DNA of 64,000 bases from Heloderma charlesbogerti (GCA_026122225.1 JANEZZ010001632.1:484332-548331), one strand, 5' to 3'; shown: positions 33,204 to 45,593, numbered from the stretch's first letter. A program made the numbers and translations. Notes: generated by a model from the letters alone, not told the origin.

Positions 33204-33551
33204 GCCAGGTTCACATGTAACAAGAAGCCACCATGGGTGATTTTCCCTGTGAGGCTTTTTGCTGCGGCAGCTGCCGCCATTTTGAATATTTGGGGCTGGC
33301 GGGGGCATACCATAGTTTCTTGGTGGGATGTTGGGATGGTTGACAAGCCAACTGCAACACTAAACAGTCCATGGGTTATGGGTAGCTTACCAACCACCCC
33401 AACAACCCACCCTTGCCAAGTTTGCATGTAAGGACAAGCTACTGCGCAACCCCGCTGTGACTCAAATATTCAAAATGGCAGTGGCCACTGCATCGAGAAG
33501 CCCCACAGGGAAATTCACCCATGGTGGCTTCTTGTTACATGTGAACCAGGT
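33204..33551. mobile_element. Foldback MITE, TTCACATGTAACAAG ends
   Basis: CCAGGTTCACATGTAACAAG at the left pairs with CTTGTTACATGTGAACCAGG at the right. The pairing continues over AAGCCACCATGGGTGA and ATTTTGAATATT / AATATTCAAAAT. Centre near 33377. No ORF. Confidence 0.82.
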
Positions 33552-33830
33552 CAGTACAAAGTAAACAGATAGTGGGCAAATGCAGACGATCAACTTGCCA
33601 ATACAGGTGACTTGTGACTGGCTTTGCAATATTCTGTGGCTGCTGTAATATTTTCCCAGTTACTAACTTGTTCTGTTGAAGAGGATTCTCACAGCCTTAA
33701 AGGTTCACTTGTACTGATAATTGTGTTGCTCCAAAGAAAGAAAGAAAACATTTCTGGCACACTTTGGAGTTATTCTCTCTCTTAGGAAACATTTCTGGCA
33801 GTTTTAAGAGCAGCACAACCTTCTTTTTAG
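33552..33830. other. Unassigned sequence
   Basis: AACATTTCTGGCA occurs twice about 40 bp apart (33748, 33788), a small local duplication. Confidence 0.4.
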
Positions 33831-33838
33831 ATAGTGAG

Positions 33839-34707
33839 TAGGGATGGGGGAGAATTTCTCCCCGAAACTTCGGGGGGCCGAGTGCCAACGCATTCGGTCC
33901 TCCGAAGGTTGGGGGAGAAATTCTCCGCCCCCCCACCCCCCCTGCCCCCCCCGGGATGGGACCTTTTACGAATGTCGCTCCTGGTGGCGGGTCCCGGTGG
34001 TGGTTCGGCAGGTCTTCGGCAGGGGCGGGGGCGGCAGCCGGTCTTTCGACCGCCGCCCCCATTACAAGAAAAGTAAAAAAAAAACAAAACGCCCCTGTGA
34101 TAGGCTACGTAACGATTAACGTAGCCTATCACGGCTAGATTTGCAAAGTCAGCCGTGATAGGCTACGTTAATCATCACGTAGCCTATCACGGGTGACTTA
34201 AAAAAAAAAAAAAAGTGCGTACGCTAATGGCGGCCCCCATAGGGAAATAGCGTTGCCCTTATTTTCGCCGTAGTCTACATAAATCTTTACGTAGACTACA
34301 GGGACCAAATAAGGAACGCGAATGGCGGCTCCCTATGGGGGCCGCCATTTGCGTACACGCTTTTTTTTTTTTTTTAAGTCACCAGTGATAGGCTACGTGA
34401 CGATTAACGTAGCCTATCATGGCTGACTTTGCAGATCTAGCCGTGATAGGCTACGTAAATCGTTACGTAGCCTATCACGGGGCTTTTTTTTTTCTTTTGA
34501 AGTTCGCGGCCGGGAAGACGGGGCGCTTCTCCCCGGCCTGAATTTCGGCCGGGCGAGGCAGGAAGCCTCCCCGCCGGCCTGAATTTCAGCTGGGCGAGGC
34601 GGGAAGCCTCCCCCCCCTGGCCTGAACTTCGGGGGGAGAAGCGAAGCGCCTCCCCCCTACCGCGAAGCAAGCTGCGAGACCAGGTAAGTGACTTTCGTAC
34701 ATCCCTA
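33839..34707. mobile_element. hAT-type group S element, subfamily 2, copy S5
   Basis: 869 bp with a perfect TSD, ATAGTGAG (33831-33838 and 34708-34715). B end of the second type (GAGAATTTCTCCCCGAAACT, then CATTCGG), A end right. The left donor has decayed (ACCTTTTA); the right one is exact (34682-34689). Hairpins are GTGATAGGCTACGTAACGAT with a short ATTA loop, two on each side of the core. The core (about 34213-34360) is asymmetric through a deletion of one arm segment. Confidence 0.92.
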
Positions 34708-34715
34708 ATAGTGAG

Positions 34716-35547
34716 GGCATCTATTGTGTGTAATATCAAAATCACATTGCTTACATGTGTACATGGATCACCCAGCCCCATCATCATACCTCACACACAG
34801 AATTGTAATTTCAGAGATATGACTACAGTTTCTCACTTAATAAAAATAAATAATAAACCATCAAACACATTGTAGTCACCAGGCCATTTGGGGGTTAAAT
34901 TTAGAAGCTCTTGTTACTGGGCTGGTTCACGATACCCATAGACATTTTCCTCCAGTTTATCTCTGTTTCCACCCAGCATATTCCAGCAGTAAACAGCCAT
35001 TTTCTTAGTATGCAATAAAGTATGAGTTTTATTTAAATATCAAAAGGTGTTCCTATCTGAATACACCAACATTTAAATGAATATTAAAGGAATATTAAAT
35101 AATTTCTCACAAAACCTGCAAATATTTAAATCTTTCAAAATACATTTAAAAAATCCACTTGGAATATAAATCTTAAATTTAAAATCTGAAAATTGTAAAG
35201 AAAAAGCAGGGAAGACAAGCTGATCCTTAAAAGACAACTCTAGCCATGAGACATTATCTCATGGGAGTACCTACCCCTTTGGCAGACATTAGAAATTTTG
35301 AATCTATGGAAATCCACAAACAACCAATACCAGGCTGTCATTAATATGGACAACCAAGCAAATCTTTGGTAAAAATAAACAAATACATTACTAATTGATA
35401 GGTTTGTTGTCTGTATAGGCCGGGTCAGTGTTGTAAAAGAATCCAGTGAATTCCACAGTGGTATTTTCACTTGGAGAATTAGAAAGAAAACGCAGATGCA
35501 TCTTGAGCCCAGGCTACCCAGAAAGTTAGTGTGAAATACTTTGGTTT
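34716..35547. other. Unassigned AT-rich sequence
   Basis: No repeat or gene recognised. Confidence 0.45.
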
Positions 35548-35626
35548 TCATAGAATCATAGAATAGTAGGGTTGAAAGGGGCCTACAACTACAAGACCAT
35601 CGAGTCCAACTCCCTGCTCAATACAT
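35548..35626 (-). mobile_element. CR1 LINE 3' end fragment
   Basis: TCATAGAATCATAGAATAGT then GGGTTGAAAGGGGCC and CATCGAGTCCAACTCCCTGC: the reverse complement of the CR1 3' terminus with its ATTCTATGA repeats. Confidence 0.88.
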
Positions 35627-36184
35627 TCTGATTGTTAATTACTTTGAGTGTCATGTCATGGGTAGAAATGTGGAATATAAATTGAAATAACAAATAAATG
35701 ATACTTTAAGAGTAGGAGAACATTATGTTCAGTACAAATACATATTTTTCTGCCTCAGGATGAACTCTGAATTAACAGTTGTACAAGTCTGCAGCATGGT
35801 TCAATTTGAACTAGGCTGACTGTGTTGTTGTTGTTCAGTCGTTCAGTTGTGTCCGACTCTTTGTGACCCCATGGACCATAGCGGGCCAGGCCTTCCTGTC
35901 CTGCACTGTCTCCCGCAGCGTGCTCAAGTCCATATTCATTGCATCAGTGATGCTATCTAGCCATCTCATCCTCTGCCATCCCCTTCTCCTTTTGCCCTCA
36001 GTCTTTCCCAGCATCAGGGTCTTTTCCAGAGAGTTTTCTCTTCGCATTAGGTGGCCAAAATATTTGAGCTTCAGCTTCAGTATCTGTCCTTCCAATGAGC
36101 ACTCAGGGTTGATTTCCTTTAGGTTGATTGACTGATTTGACCTCCATGCAGTCCAGGGGACTTGTAAGAGTCTTCTCCAGCACC

Positions 36185-37078
36185 TAGGGATGTACGAAAG
36201 TCACTTACCTTTTCACAGGGGTGATTCGCGGTGGGGGGGAGGCGCTTCGCTTCTCCCCCCGAAGTTCAGGCGAGGGGGGGGAGGTGTCCCGCCTTGCCCG
36301 GCCGAAATTCAGGCCAGGGGGGGAGGCGCCCTGCCTCGCCCGGCCGAAATTCAGGCCGGGGAGAAGCGCCCCGTCTCCCCGGCCGCGAAAGAAAAAGTAA
36401 AAAAAACACACAACAACCCCGTGATAGGCTACGTAACGATTAACGTAGCCTATCACGGCTAGATTTCCAAAGTCAGCCGAGATAGGCTACGTTAATCGTC
36501 ACGTAGCCTATCACGGGTGACTTTGGGGAAAAAAAAGTGCGTACGCAAATGGCGGCGGCCCATGGGCGCCGCCATTTGCATTCCTTATTTTGGCACGTCT
36601 AGTCTATGTAAATCTTTACGTAGAATAGACGTGCCAAAATAAGGAACGCAAATGGCGGCGCCCATGGGCCGCCGCCATTTGCGTACGCGCTTATTTTTTT
36701 TTCCCCCCAAAGTCACCCGTGATAGGCTACGTGATAATTTATGTAGCCTATCACGGCTGACTTTGGAAATCTAGCCGTGATAGGCTACGTAAATCGTCAC
36801 GTAGCCTATCATGGGTGTGTGTGTGGTTTTTTTAACTTACTTTTTTATTTTGTAATGGCGGTGGCGGCAGCCGGTTGGGAGACCGGCCGCCCCCCCCCCA
36901 CGAAACATCGCCGAACCGCCGCCGGGACCAGCTGCCGAGAGGGACATTCGCTGAAGGTAAGTCCCATCCCAGGGGGGGGCAGGGGGCCGGCGGAGAATTT
37001 CCCCAACACTTTCGGGGGGCCGAATGCATCGGCGCTCGGCCTCCCGAGGATTCAGGGAGCAATTCTCCGCCATCCCTA
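36185..37078. mobile_element. hAT-type group S element, subfamily 2, copy S6, inside BovB
   Basis: 894 bp with a perfect TSD, CCAGCACC (36177-36184 and 37079-37086), made from the BovB sequence itself. A end left with ACTTACCT at 36203-36210; B end right with AGGTAAGT at 36955-36962. Two TACGTA hairpins on each side of a compact core of AAATGGCGGCGGCCCATGGG and its mates around a GTCTATGTAAATC centre (about 36539-36690). Confidence 0.95.
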
Positions 37079-37086
37079 CCAGCACC

Positions 37087-39584
37087 ACAGTTCGAAAAGC
37101 ATCTTTGGCACTCAGCCTTCCTTATAGTCCAGCTCTCACAGCCATACGTTGCTACTGGGAAAACCATAGCTTTGATTAGACGGACCTTTGTCGGCAAGGT
37201 GATGTCTCTGCTTCTTACTATGTTGTCTAGGTTTGACATAGCTTTCCTCCCAAGGAGCAAGCGTCTTTTAATTTCATGGCTACAGTCACCGTCTGCGGTG
37301 ATCTTGGAGCCCAAGAAAATAAAATCTGTCACTGCTTCCATTTCTTCCCCTTCTATATGCCAGGAAGTGATGGGGCCAGATGCCATGATCTTAGTTTTGT
37401 TAATGTTGAGTTTCAAACCAGCTTTTGCACTCTCCTCTTTCACCCTCAACAAGAGGCTCTTTAGATCCTCTTCACTTTCTGCCGTTAGGGTGGTATCATC
37501 CGCGTATCTGAGGTTGTTGATAATTCTCCCGGCAATCTTAATTCCGACCTCTGATTCATCCAACCCGGCGTTTCTCATGATGTACTCTGCATATAAGTTA
37601 AATAAGCAGGGTGACAATATGCAGCCTTGTCATACTCCTTTCCCAATTTTGAACCAATCGGTTGTTCCATGTCTGGTTCTTACTGTTGCTTCTTGACCCT
37701 CGTACAGGTTTCTCAGGAGACAGGTAAGGTGGTCTGGTACCCCCATCTCTTTCATAATTTGCCAGAGTTTGTTGTGATCCACACAATCAAAGGCTTTAGC
37801 GTAGTCAATGCAGCAGAAATAGACGTTTTTCTGGAATCCTCTCGCTTTCTCCATGATCCAGCGAAAGTTGGCAATTTCATCTCTAGTTCCTCTGCCTCTT
37901 CAAAACCCAGCTTGTACTTCCGGTAGTTCTTGGTTCGCATACTGCTGAAGCCTAGCTTGTAGGATTTTGAGCATCACCTTGCTGGCATGTGAAATGAGCG
38001 CAATTGTACAGTAGTTTGATCACTCTTTGGCGTTGCCCTTCTTTGGAATTGGAATGTAAACTGACCTTTTCCAGTCTTGTGGCCACTGTTGAATGTTCCA
38101 AATTTGTTGGCATATTGAGTGCAGCACTTTAACAGCATCATCTTTTAGGATTTTAAATAGCTTAGCTGGAATACTGTCATCTCCACTAGCTTTGTTGTTA
38201 GTAATGCTTCCTAAGGCCCACTTGACTTCACTCTCTAGGATGTCCGGCTCAAGTTCAGTGACCGCACTATCATGGCTATCAGGGACATTCAGATCTTTCC
38301 TGTAGAGTTCTTCTGTGTATTCTTGCCACCTCTTCTTATTCTCATCTGCTTCTGTTAGGTCCCTGCCTTCTTTGTCCTTTATCATGCCTGTCTTTGCACA
38401 AAACATTCCCTTGAGATCTCCGATTTTCTTGAAGAGATCTCTAGTCTTTCCCATTCTGTTGTTTTCTTCGATTTCTTTGCATTGTTAATTTAAAAAGGCC
38501 TTCTTGTCTCTCCTTGCTATTCTCTGGAACTCTGCACTCAGTTGGATATATCTTCCCCTTTCTCCCTTGCTTTTCGCTTCCCTTCTTTCCTCAGCTACTT
38601 GTAAAGCCTCATCAGACAGCCAGTTTGCTTTCTTGCATATCTTTTTCTTTGGGATGGATTGAGTTGCTGCCTGCTGAACAGTGTTACGGACCTCCGTCCA
38701 TAGTTCCTCAGGCACTCTATCTATCAGGTCTGATCCCTGAAATCTATTCCTCACCTCCACTGTATATTCATAACGGATATGATTTAGGTCATACCTGAAT
38801 GGTTTAGTGGTTTTCCCTACGTTCTTCAATTTAAGCCGAAATTTTGCAACAAGAAGCTCATGATCTGAGCCACAGTCAGCTCCAGGTCTTGTTTTTACTG
38901 ACTGTATAGAGCTTCTCCATCTTTGGCTGCAAAGGACATAATCAATCTGATTTCGATATTGACCATCTGGTGATGTCCATGTGTAGAGTCGTCTCTTGTG
39001 CTGTTGGAAAAGAGTGTTTGCTATGATCAGCGTGTTCTCTTGGCAAAACTCGATTAGCCTTTGTCCTGCTTCATTTTGTACACCAAGACCATGCTTGCCT
39101 GTTATCCCGGTGATTTCTTGACTTCCTATTTTAGCATTCCAATCCCCGAGGATGAAGAGGACATCTTTTTGTGGTGTTAGTTCTAGAAGGTGTTGTAGGT
39201 CTTCATAGAACCAATCAACCTCAGCTTCTTCGGCCTCAGTGGTTGGGGCATAGACTTGAATTACTGTGATGTTGAATGGTTTGCCTTGTTTTTGAGATTG
39301 TACCCCTGTACTGCTTTTCCCACCCTTTTGTTGACTATGAGTGCTACTCCATTTCTTCTAAGGGATTCTTGCCCACAGTAGTAGATATGATGGTCACCTG
39401 AATTAAATTCACCCATGCTTGTCCATTTTAGTTCGCTGATTCCCAAGATGTCGATGTTCAGTCTTGCCATCTCATGTTTGACCACCTCCAGCTTACCTTG
39501 ATTCATTGATCGTACATTCCAGGTTCCTAAACAATATTGTTCTTTACAGCATCGGATTTTCTTTTCACCACCAGACACATCCAC
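37087..39584 (-). pseudogene. BovB endonuclease/reverse transcriptase ORF, broken
   Basis: Segments in order on the minus strand: endonuclease part from 39584 (DVSGGEKKIR..GTWNVRSMNQ), interrupted by the 25-bp deletion; connector (MKNVGKTTKPFRY at 38829) to a stop at 38485; RT part 38454-38020 with a stop after NAKE; and a later RT part with FIDY-like CIDYAKAFDCV and RYADDTTL, running to 37087 where the transposon interrupts it. The final C-terminal codons lie beyond it at 35835-36095. Confidence 0.88.
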
Positions 39585-39939
39585 AGCTGAGTGTCCTTTC
39601 AGCTTTGGCCTAGCCGCTTCACTCTTTCTGGCGCTACTTGGAAATACCCTCTGCTCTTCCCCAGTAGTATATTGGACACCTTCCGACCTGAGGGGCTAAT
39701 CTTCCGGTATCATCTCTTTTAGCCTTGTGGTATGTTCCATGGGGTTTTCTTGGCAAGAATACTGGAGTGGGTTGCCATTTCCTTCTCCAGTGGTCCACAT
39801 TTTGTCAGAACTCTCTGCCATGACCTGTCCGTCTTGGGTGGCCCTGCACGGCATAGCTTATGGCTTCACTGAGTTGCGCAAGCCCCTTCGCCACAACAAG
39901 GCAGTGATCCATGAAGGGGAGGCTGACTGTAGAAAATGC

Positions 39940-40115
39940 CTATTGGCCAGGGCCTGTTACATCACTAACCCCCCCACCCCCAATTCCCAGACTTCCCCAA
40001 ACTGTAAGAAGTTTCAGGGACAGTGCTACCCAGATTTGGCTCCCCAGAGAGGAAACATCACCGGAGACATACAACATTCTTGTAATATTTGGTTTATTTA
40101 CAAATATATGTAGAA
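39940..40115. other. Unassigned spacer
   Basis: Right flank of the BovB copy. Nothing recognised. Confidence 0.35.
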
Positions 40116-40260
40116 CAGGGATCCCAAACCTTTTTGGGTCAGTGGGCACATTTAGAATTTTGAGAGAGTATTGTGGCAGCTCTCACAAAATGGCTGCCAT
40201 AGTGGGCAGGGCTGTTCGCAAAATACCCATTTCTCAGAAGGCAAACTGGCGGCACTAAAA
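40116..40260. repeat. CAGGGATCCCAAACC-type hAT repeat fragment
   Basis: Left end of the same repeat as 8147, sharing TGGGCACATTTAG and CACAAAATGGCTGCCATAG. The right end was not located; related sequence (GTGGGCACACTGGTGC) may extend to about 40420. Confidence 0.55.
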
Positions 40261-40429
40261 GTTATCTGCTCAAGAACCTAAGTACAAGGCAGAGGTGGGT
40301 TCTGAGCTCCAAATCACAAAACCACTCTTTTTAGCCCCAATAATCAGGAGAGACAAGGAGACTGGTGGGCACCAAGAGAGGTGTCTGTGGGCACACTGGT
40401 GCTCCCAGACACCATGGAGGCAAACAGCA

Positions 40430-42051
40430 CGTGCACACTCCTACCAGGCAATATATTTGCTGCTCCATCCGAGAGTCACCCTGCACTCTACTAGGTACTT
40501 TCAGTTAACTCTCTGCTCACTCTCACACACCTTACGTCATCCTCCTCTTTTTAGGGGTGGGAGAAGGAGCCTGTCACCTCCCAAACTCCAATATCTTTCC
40601 ATGTCCAAAACACACAAGACAGACATCTAACTATTTCCTAACCATTAGCTCCCATTGAGGAAACATCAACTAGTCACTGTGGGCCATTAACAAGCAATCT
40701 TCCTAACAAAGGAAGGTTGCCCAGTAAGTATGACAATATACTATATATGCTATATATACAGTATATTCATTCTTCAGCCCTCATGAACAATGAGGGCTGT
40801 GCTATTTTGTGAAGGTTGCGTTTTTATTGTGAATCGAAATCATAATGAATCCTTTCAAAGTTGACAAGAAAATATCCGGCAAACATTATAATGAAAAGCT
40901 CCTCAGCTTCTATTGTTTGCCAGTTTTGCGGGACAGTGAGAATATATTTAAAGCCATGGAGAAGCTGCGCGAAGCCGCGTGTGGAAGAAACCACACACAA
41001 GTCATGTAAATTGGTCAGGCAGAGTGTTTTTTCCACTGTTCCTTGTTCCTTTGCAGAAGTATCCAAGTCAAATGTCAGGTCTCCTATGACAACCCAAGTA
41101 ATCTAGGCCATAGATTGTCTTTCATGATTAAGTCTTCGTCAACACATGCCTCATGACTTTTAATTAGGGTGAAACTGAATGCTTTCCCCAACCCCACAGC
41201 ATCTCCCCTCACTGTCTGTTGAAAGATTGATGAAAGAAGCTGAATGCCTGAACTTGACTGCTCAGCACTTCTCCCTGGCCATATTTTCTCAAGCCCTTTT
41301 AATGGCTAATCAGCCTTTAGGGGATGTGTGCGTTTTACTTATCCCTACTCGCTTTCCTGCCTCGGTGATGTCATTTGGCTTTACCTAAGGTTCCAGCTTT
41401 GTTGAATGCTATTATGAACATGCACACGGTTAAGGCCAACAGTGCTTGTAATGTTTGCTTTGTAATGTCATGAATAAGGCTTAATTGTACGGGTTCTTTC
41501 AATAGCCCTTCTGAAAAGATGGTCTTATTAACCTAACAGCTTTAAAAATAGCTGTGTGTAAGGCTGCATTTATGGGTTTGGGGGGTGGGGGTGGGGAATG
41601 CCAACCAAAAGGGCAACGATTAAGGGTTAATGAAACAGGAGTTTCATGGTGTTGAGAAAATTAATTCATTTAATCTTGTTCAAATGGGAGAAGGAGAGGC
41701 AATTCCTCCAGTTCTGCCACACAAGAGGTGATGCCTTTGCCCTTGCCTCTGAGTAATTCTCTGGAGACCTGGCCCTACCACCATGCAGGTTGAGGTAGTC
41801 TACTTCAGGCCACAGGTTTTGTGGTACCATTAAAGGGCGAGAAATGGTCAAATATTTGGTGTGTTTTATTTTTACCACCATAGAAGTGGCACCATTTGTA
41901 TTTTTTCTGTCCAAGGCACCAAAGGGTCTTGGACCTTCTCTGAGTCTCCCATCGACACACTATAGTCAAACACAACATGATTGCTAGCAAATAATGTTGT
42001 TATAACCATGTTTAGCATTGACATTGCCCTTTTTGAATGTACAAAAGTAAA
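40430..42051. other. Unassigned sequence
   Basis: No gene. A small palindrome, CAGCCCTCATGAACAATGAGGGCTG, lies near 40776. The stretch is otherwise AT-rich and featureless to inspection. Confidence 0.4.
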
Positions 42052-42262
42052 GTTTCACATACATGATCTCAATAATCCTTACAATAAATAAGGTAGACTT
42101 CTGTAAGATCAATATTATCATCCCCATGTTTCAGGCAGGCAATTGAGAGGCTGCGAGAGGACTTGCTCAAGGCCACATAGTGGGTTCATGACAGAGGTAA
42201 GATTTGAAGCAGTGATTTTCTGATGCTGAGCAGACTCTCTTAGCCACTAGGTTACACTAGCT
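42052..42262 (-). mobile_element. MIR-like SINE
   Basis: On the minus strand it gives the MIR order: the tRNA-like start (TAACCTAGTGGCTAAGAGAG), a CORE-like middle with GTGGCCTTGAGCAAGTCC, and the tail GGGGATGATAATATTGAT. An ancient vertebrate SINE, well diverged. Confidence 0.75.
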
Positions 42263-42920
42263 ACATCAACAACTAGTTTTCCTGGAAAGCCACTTCGAAA
42301 AAATGATAGGATATGAGCTAGAGCCTCATCACCACCTCCACCCTTACTTACCAATGAAACTGAAAATCACATAGCAAAGCCACCTGATCCCTGGTGCATG
42401 TGTGAGAGATGGTACCCCTTGGGGGTCACGGTTGGCTCACAGACTGCCAGTTGCTGATGTACACAAAAAGAATACAATAATCGACTAGATACCACCATGG
42501 TCCACCATATAGAATAAGTGCTCTTGCTATACCTATCCAATGCCTAGCCCAGTGTTCCTTTTGTGTTCAGAACATCACTTCTGCATATTCTCTGGGTCTC
42601 CCTACCCCCCTGCAATTCTGTGCCAACCATCCACTGTGTGGGTGAATGTGTAGAAATCCTTGTGCTGCACACCAGAATATGTGGATCAGACTGAAGATAT
42701 ATTAAGTATTATAGTGCACTCACCCTTCCCCTCACCAGTAACACTCCCACTCTCTCGGCTGGCTCCAGTGTCATTCCTTCATATGCTCTGGCTAGATCTA
42801 TACCTTGTTTCATATCATTATGATCCCATCATGGTAATACTATATCCCTCTTGCACATGTATACCTTGTAGGACACACAATGGCATTTGTTGCAGTATAT
42901 TGAATAATGTGAAATAAAAG
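42263..42920. other. Unassigned sequence
   Basis: No repeat or gene recognised. Confidence 0.4.
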
Positions 42921-42928
42921 GCAGGAAA

Positions 42929-43447
42929 TAGGGATGGATCAACCCACCCCTGTCTGGTTTCAGTGGGCACCTGCTGAAGTACTGTCCCTGCTTGAGCCCC
43001 CCCCGACCCGCACTCAAGCCCCCACAAGCTCACCGAGCCGTGTGCACTCACCCTGGATCCCGTCCATGAGTGCCCACCATTTTCCCAAGCTTATTTTTTA
43101 TGAAAAAGCAAGGAGGTCTTTAAAAATGTGCATATTTAAATATATGCAAATTCAGGCTGGGAAAGGTTGATATATGCAATATTAGAGGTGCAAATTGGTA
43201 ATTTATGCCTCTAATATTGTGTAGATCAGCCTTTCCCAGCCCAGATTTTAAAGACTTCCTTTTTTCATAAAAACAAGCTTGGGAAAGTGGTGGGTGCTTG
43301 TGGGCTGGTCTGGGTGAATGCAGAGAACACTTGGGAGGGTGTGAGCAGAGGCAAGCGAGGCCAGAGGTTTGGCTGGTGCAGTCCAGGGCATGGGCGGGGG
43401 GAGCCCAACAAACTCCCAGACCCAGTGGGGTGCCTGCACCATCCCTA
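42929..43447. mobile_element. hAT-type non-autonomous element, group M
   Basis: TAGGGATGGATCAACCCACC to CATCCCTA with a perfect TSD, GCAGGAAA (42921-42928 and 43448-43455). The core is a palindrome around about 43183 with AAGCTTATTTTTTATGAAAA and TTTTTTCATAAAAACAAGCTT, and ATATGCAA / ATTGTG variants. More diverged in sequence than other M copies but the same architecture. Confidence 0.88.
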
Positions 43448-43455
43448 GCAGGAAA

Positions 43456-43971
43456 TAACACTACAAAAGTGGTATATCAAATGTGTGATGTGCTCCAAGA
43501 GTTATCAGTGCACTTCAATACCGCTATAAAGCAGTACGTCCAGTGCTGCATTGCATGGATAAGTCCAATAATCTACTGAAACTGGAGGCAAGTGGGACAA
43601 CTCTTTTAAATCATATATAGAAATGCAAAGATTTCATATTAACAGGATATTCGATCAAAGAAATTGGTGTCAATTTCCTGTGGAATCATGTCTGAATGGA
43701 TGTTCATTTTGATATAAGACTAATCTTAGATTACTGACTAGTCTAGTTTTAACTCACACTGGCTGCTTATATTCTTTCTTTATTTTATTTATAATCCGCC
43801 CTTCATTAAAAAACAAACAAACACCAAATTAATGGAAGAGCAGCTGCTTTCATGTGTCACCAGTAATCTAATCTAGACCCAATACTGGGACAGTCTAACC
43901 ATGGGTGAGTGTATCTTCCTAATCATAATACTCAATGGAATTGTGTTCTCGTATTATCTTGCTGACAGAGT
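43456..43971. other. Unassigned; possible L2 tail
   Basis: TTTATTTTATTTATAATCCGCCCTT at 43779-43803 looks like a short minus-strand L2-type LINE tail. Remainder unassigned. Confidence 0.4.
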
Positions 43972-43979
43972 ATTTAAAG

Positions 43980-45482
43980 TAGGGATGTCAGAGAATTCTG
44001 CCACGGATCTCGGTGAGGCCGAATGCCAGTGCATTCGGCCCCCCGAACTCCGTGGCGGAACGGCCTGCCACCCCCCCGCCCCCTCCACGGATCCCCCCGG
44101 GACGAGACTTACATGGGGCGGATCTTCCGGGCGGCGGCGGCTCCGGCGGAGGCATCGGCGGCAGCGGCGGCTGGTCTTCCGACCGGCTGCCACCGCCACC
44201 ATTTCCAGTCTGTTAAAAAAAAGAAGAAGACGTGATAGGCTACGTAAAGATTTACGTAGCCTATCATGGCTGGGTTTAAAAAAACAAAAACAAACCACGT
44301 ACGCAAATGGCGGCAGCTACGGCTGCCACCATTTGCATTCCTTATTTTTGTCCTTCTTAGTCTACGTAAATATTTACGTAGACTATGATGGCGAAAATAA
44401 AGGGGAACGCAAATAGCGTAGCAGGCGCTATTAGCATCCCTTTTTGATTCGCCGTTTGAGCCTACGTAAATATTTACGTAGGCTAAAACGGTGAATCAAA
44501 AAGGGACACAAATAGCGCTCGCTACGCTATTTGCGTTCCCCTTTATTTTCACCATCATAGTCTACGGAAATATTTACGTAGATTAAGACGGGCAAAAATA
44601 AGGAACGCAAATGGCGGCGGCCATAGCCGCCGCTAGGGGTGGACGAAAGTCACTTACCTGTTGTTGAAGCTTGTTCACGGTGGGGGGGAGGCGCTTCGCT
44701 GCTCCCCCCGCGAAGTTCAGGCTGGGGGGGAAGGCTTCCCGCCTTGCCCCGGCTGAAATTCAGGCCGGGGAGGAGGCTTCCCGCCTCGCCCGGCCGTGAA
44801 CTCCAAAGTTTAAAAAAAAAAAAAAAACGCCCCCGTGATAGGCTACGTGACGATTAACGTAGCCTATCACGGCTAGATCTGCAAAGTCAGCCGTGATAGG
44901 CTACGTAAATCGTCACGTAGCCTATCACGGCTGACTTTGCAGATCTAGCCGTGATAGGCTACGTTAATCGTCACGTAGCCTGTCACGGGGGCATTTTTGT
45001 TTTTTTTTCTTTTCTTGGAATGGCGGCGGCGGCAGCCAGTCGAAAGACCGGCTGCCGCTCCCGCCCCGCACGAACACCCGCCGAACCGCCGGCCGGACCC
45101 GCTGCCGGGAGGGACATTCGGCAAAGGTAAGTCCCGTCCCGGGGGGGGTGCGGGGGGCAGGGGGGTGCGGAGAATTTCTCCCCGAAACTTGTTTGGGGGG
45201 CCGAACACATTGGCGCTCGGCCCCCCGAAGTTTCAGGGAGAAATTCTCCGCCATCCCTAGCCACCGCCATTTGCGTACGCGGGTTTGTTTTTCCCCCCAG
45301 AGCCCTCCGCGGCCGGATATCCGGCTGCGGAGGGCTCTTGCCTGGCTGGGCTTGGCTGGCTGCTCCCCGGAGCTGCCACGGAGCACAGCCGGCCGTGGAG
45401 GATTCCAGGGGGAAGGAATGGATCGCCTCCCCCCCCCATCAACATAATCCGCGGAAAGGTAAGTGACTTTCGTACATCCCTA
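43980..45482. mobile_element. hAT-type group S element, copy S7, containing a nested copy
   Basis: TAGGGATG to CATCCCTA with a perfect TSD, ATTTAAAG (43972-43979 and 45483-45490). The span is 1503 bp, of which 626 bp plus an 8-bp duplication is an inserted second element, leaving a host of 869 bp. B end left with ACTTACAT (one change from the donor motif), A end right with AGGTAAGT at 45457-45464. One TACGTA hairpin at about 44231-44267, then the compound palindrome centred at 44471, whose right arm is cut by the insertion. Confidence 0.93.
44634..45259. mobile_element. hAT-type group S element, subfamily 2, copy S8, nested
   Basis: 626 bp, TAGGGGTG to CATCCCTA. TSD GCCGCCGC (44626-44633) and GCCACCGC (45260-45267) is taken from the host hairpin. 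A end left (ACTTACCT 44652-44659), B end right (AGGTAAGT 45125-45132). The shortest group S copy: it has three GTGATAGGCTACGT hairpins in a row and no compound core, so the GCCATTTGCG part has been lost. Confidence 0.92.
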
Positions 45483-45593
45483 ATTTAAAGAAATGCCTCT
45501 TGATGTGGTGGACCTCACTCATCATAACACCTACCACACAGGTAACATGGTGTGTGAACTGCATATTCCATTTGCATGATTACAAACATAAGA

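Larger units (their letters stand above)
35824..39919 (-). mobile_element. Full-length RTE-BovB LINE, copy 3, split by a group S element
   Basis: The 11-bp TSD AGGCTGACTGT is at 35813-35823 and 39920-39930. About 3.2 kb of BovB remains once 36185-37078 and one 8-bp duplication are removed. The 3' tail (GTT units) is at 35824. Compared with copy 4 the coding part has a 25-bp deletion near 39289, several frame changes, and a stop near 38486. It was dead or killed independently of the transposon hit. Confidence 0.93.

Noticed and set aside
36832..37617. 261-residue minus-strand frame running from BovB RT into GC-rich sequence
   Set aside because: It crosses the BovB/transposon boundary at 37078, so it is a chance fusion of a broken RT with transposon sequence.
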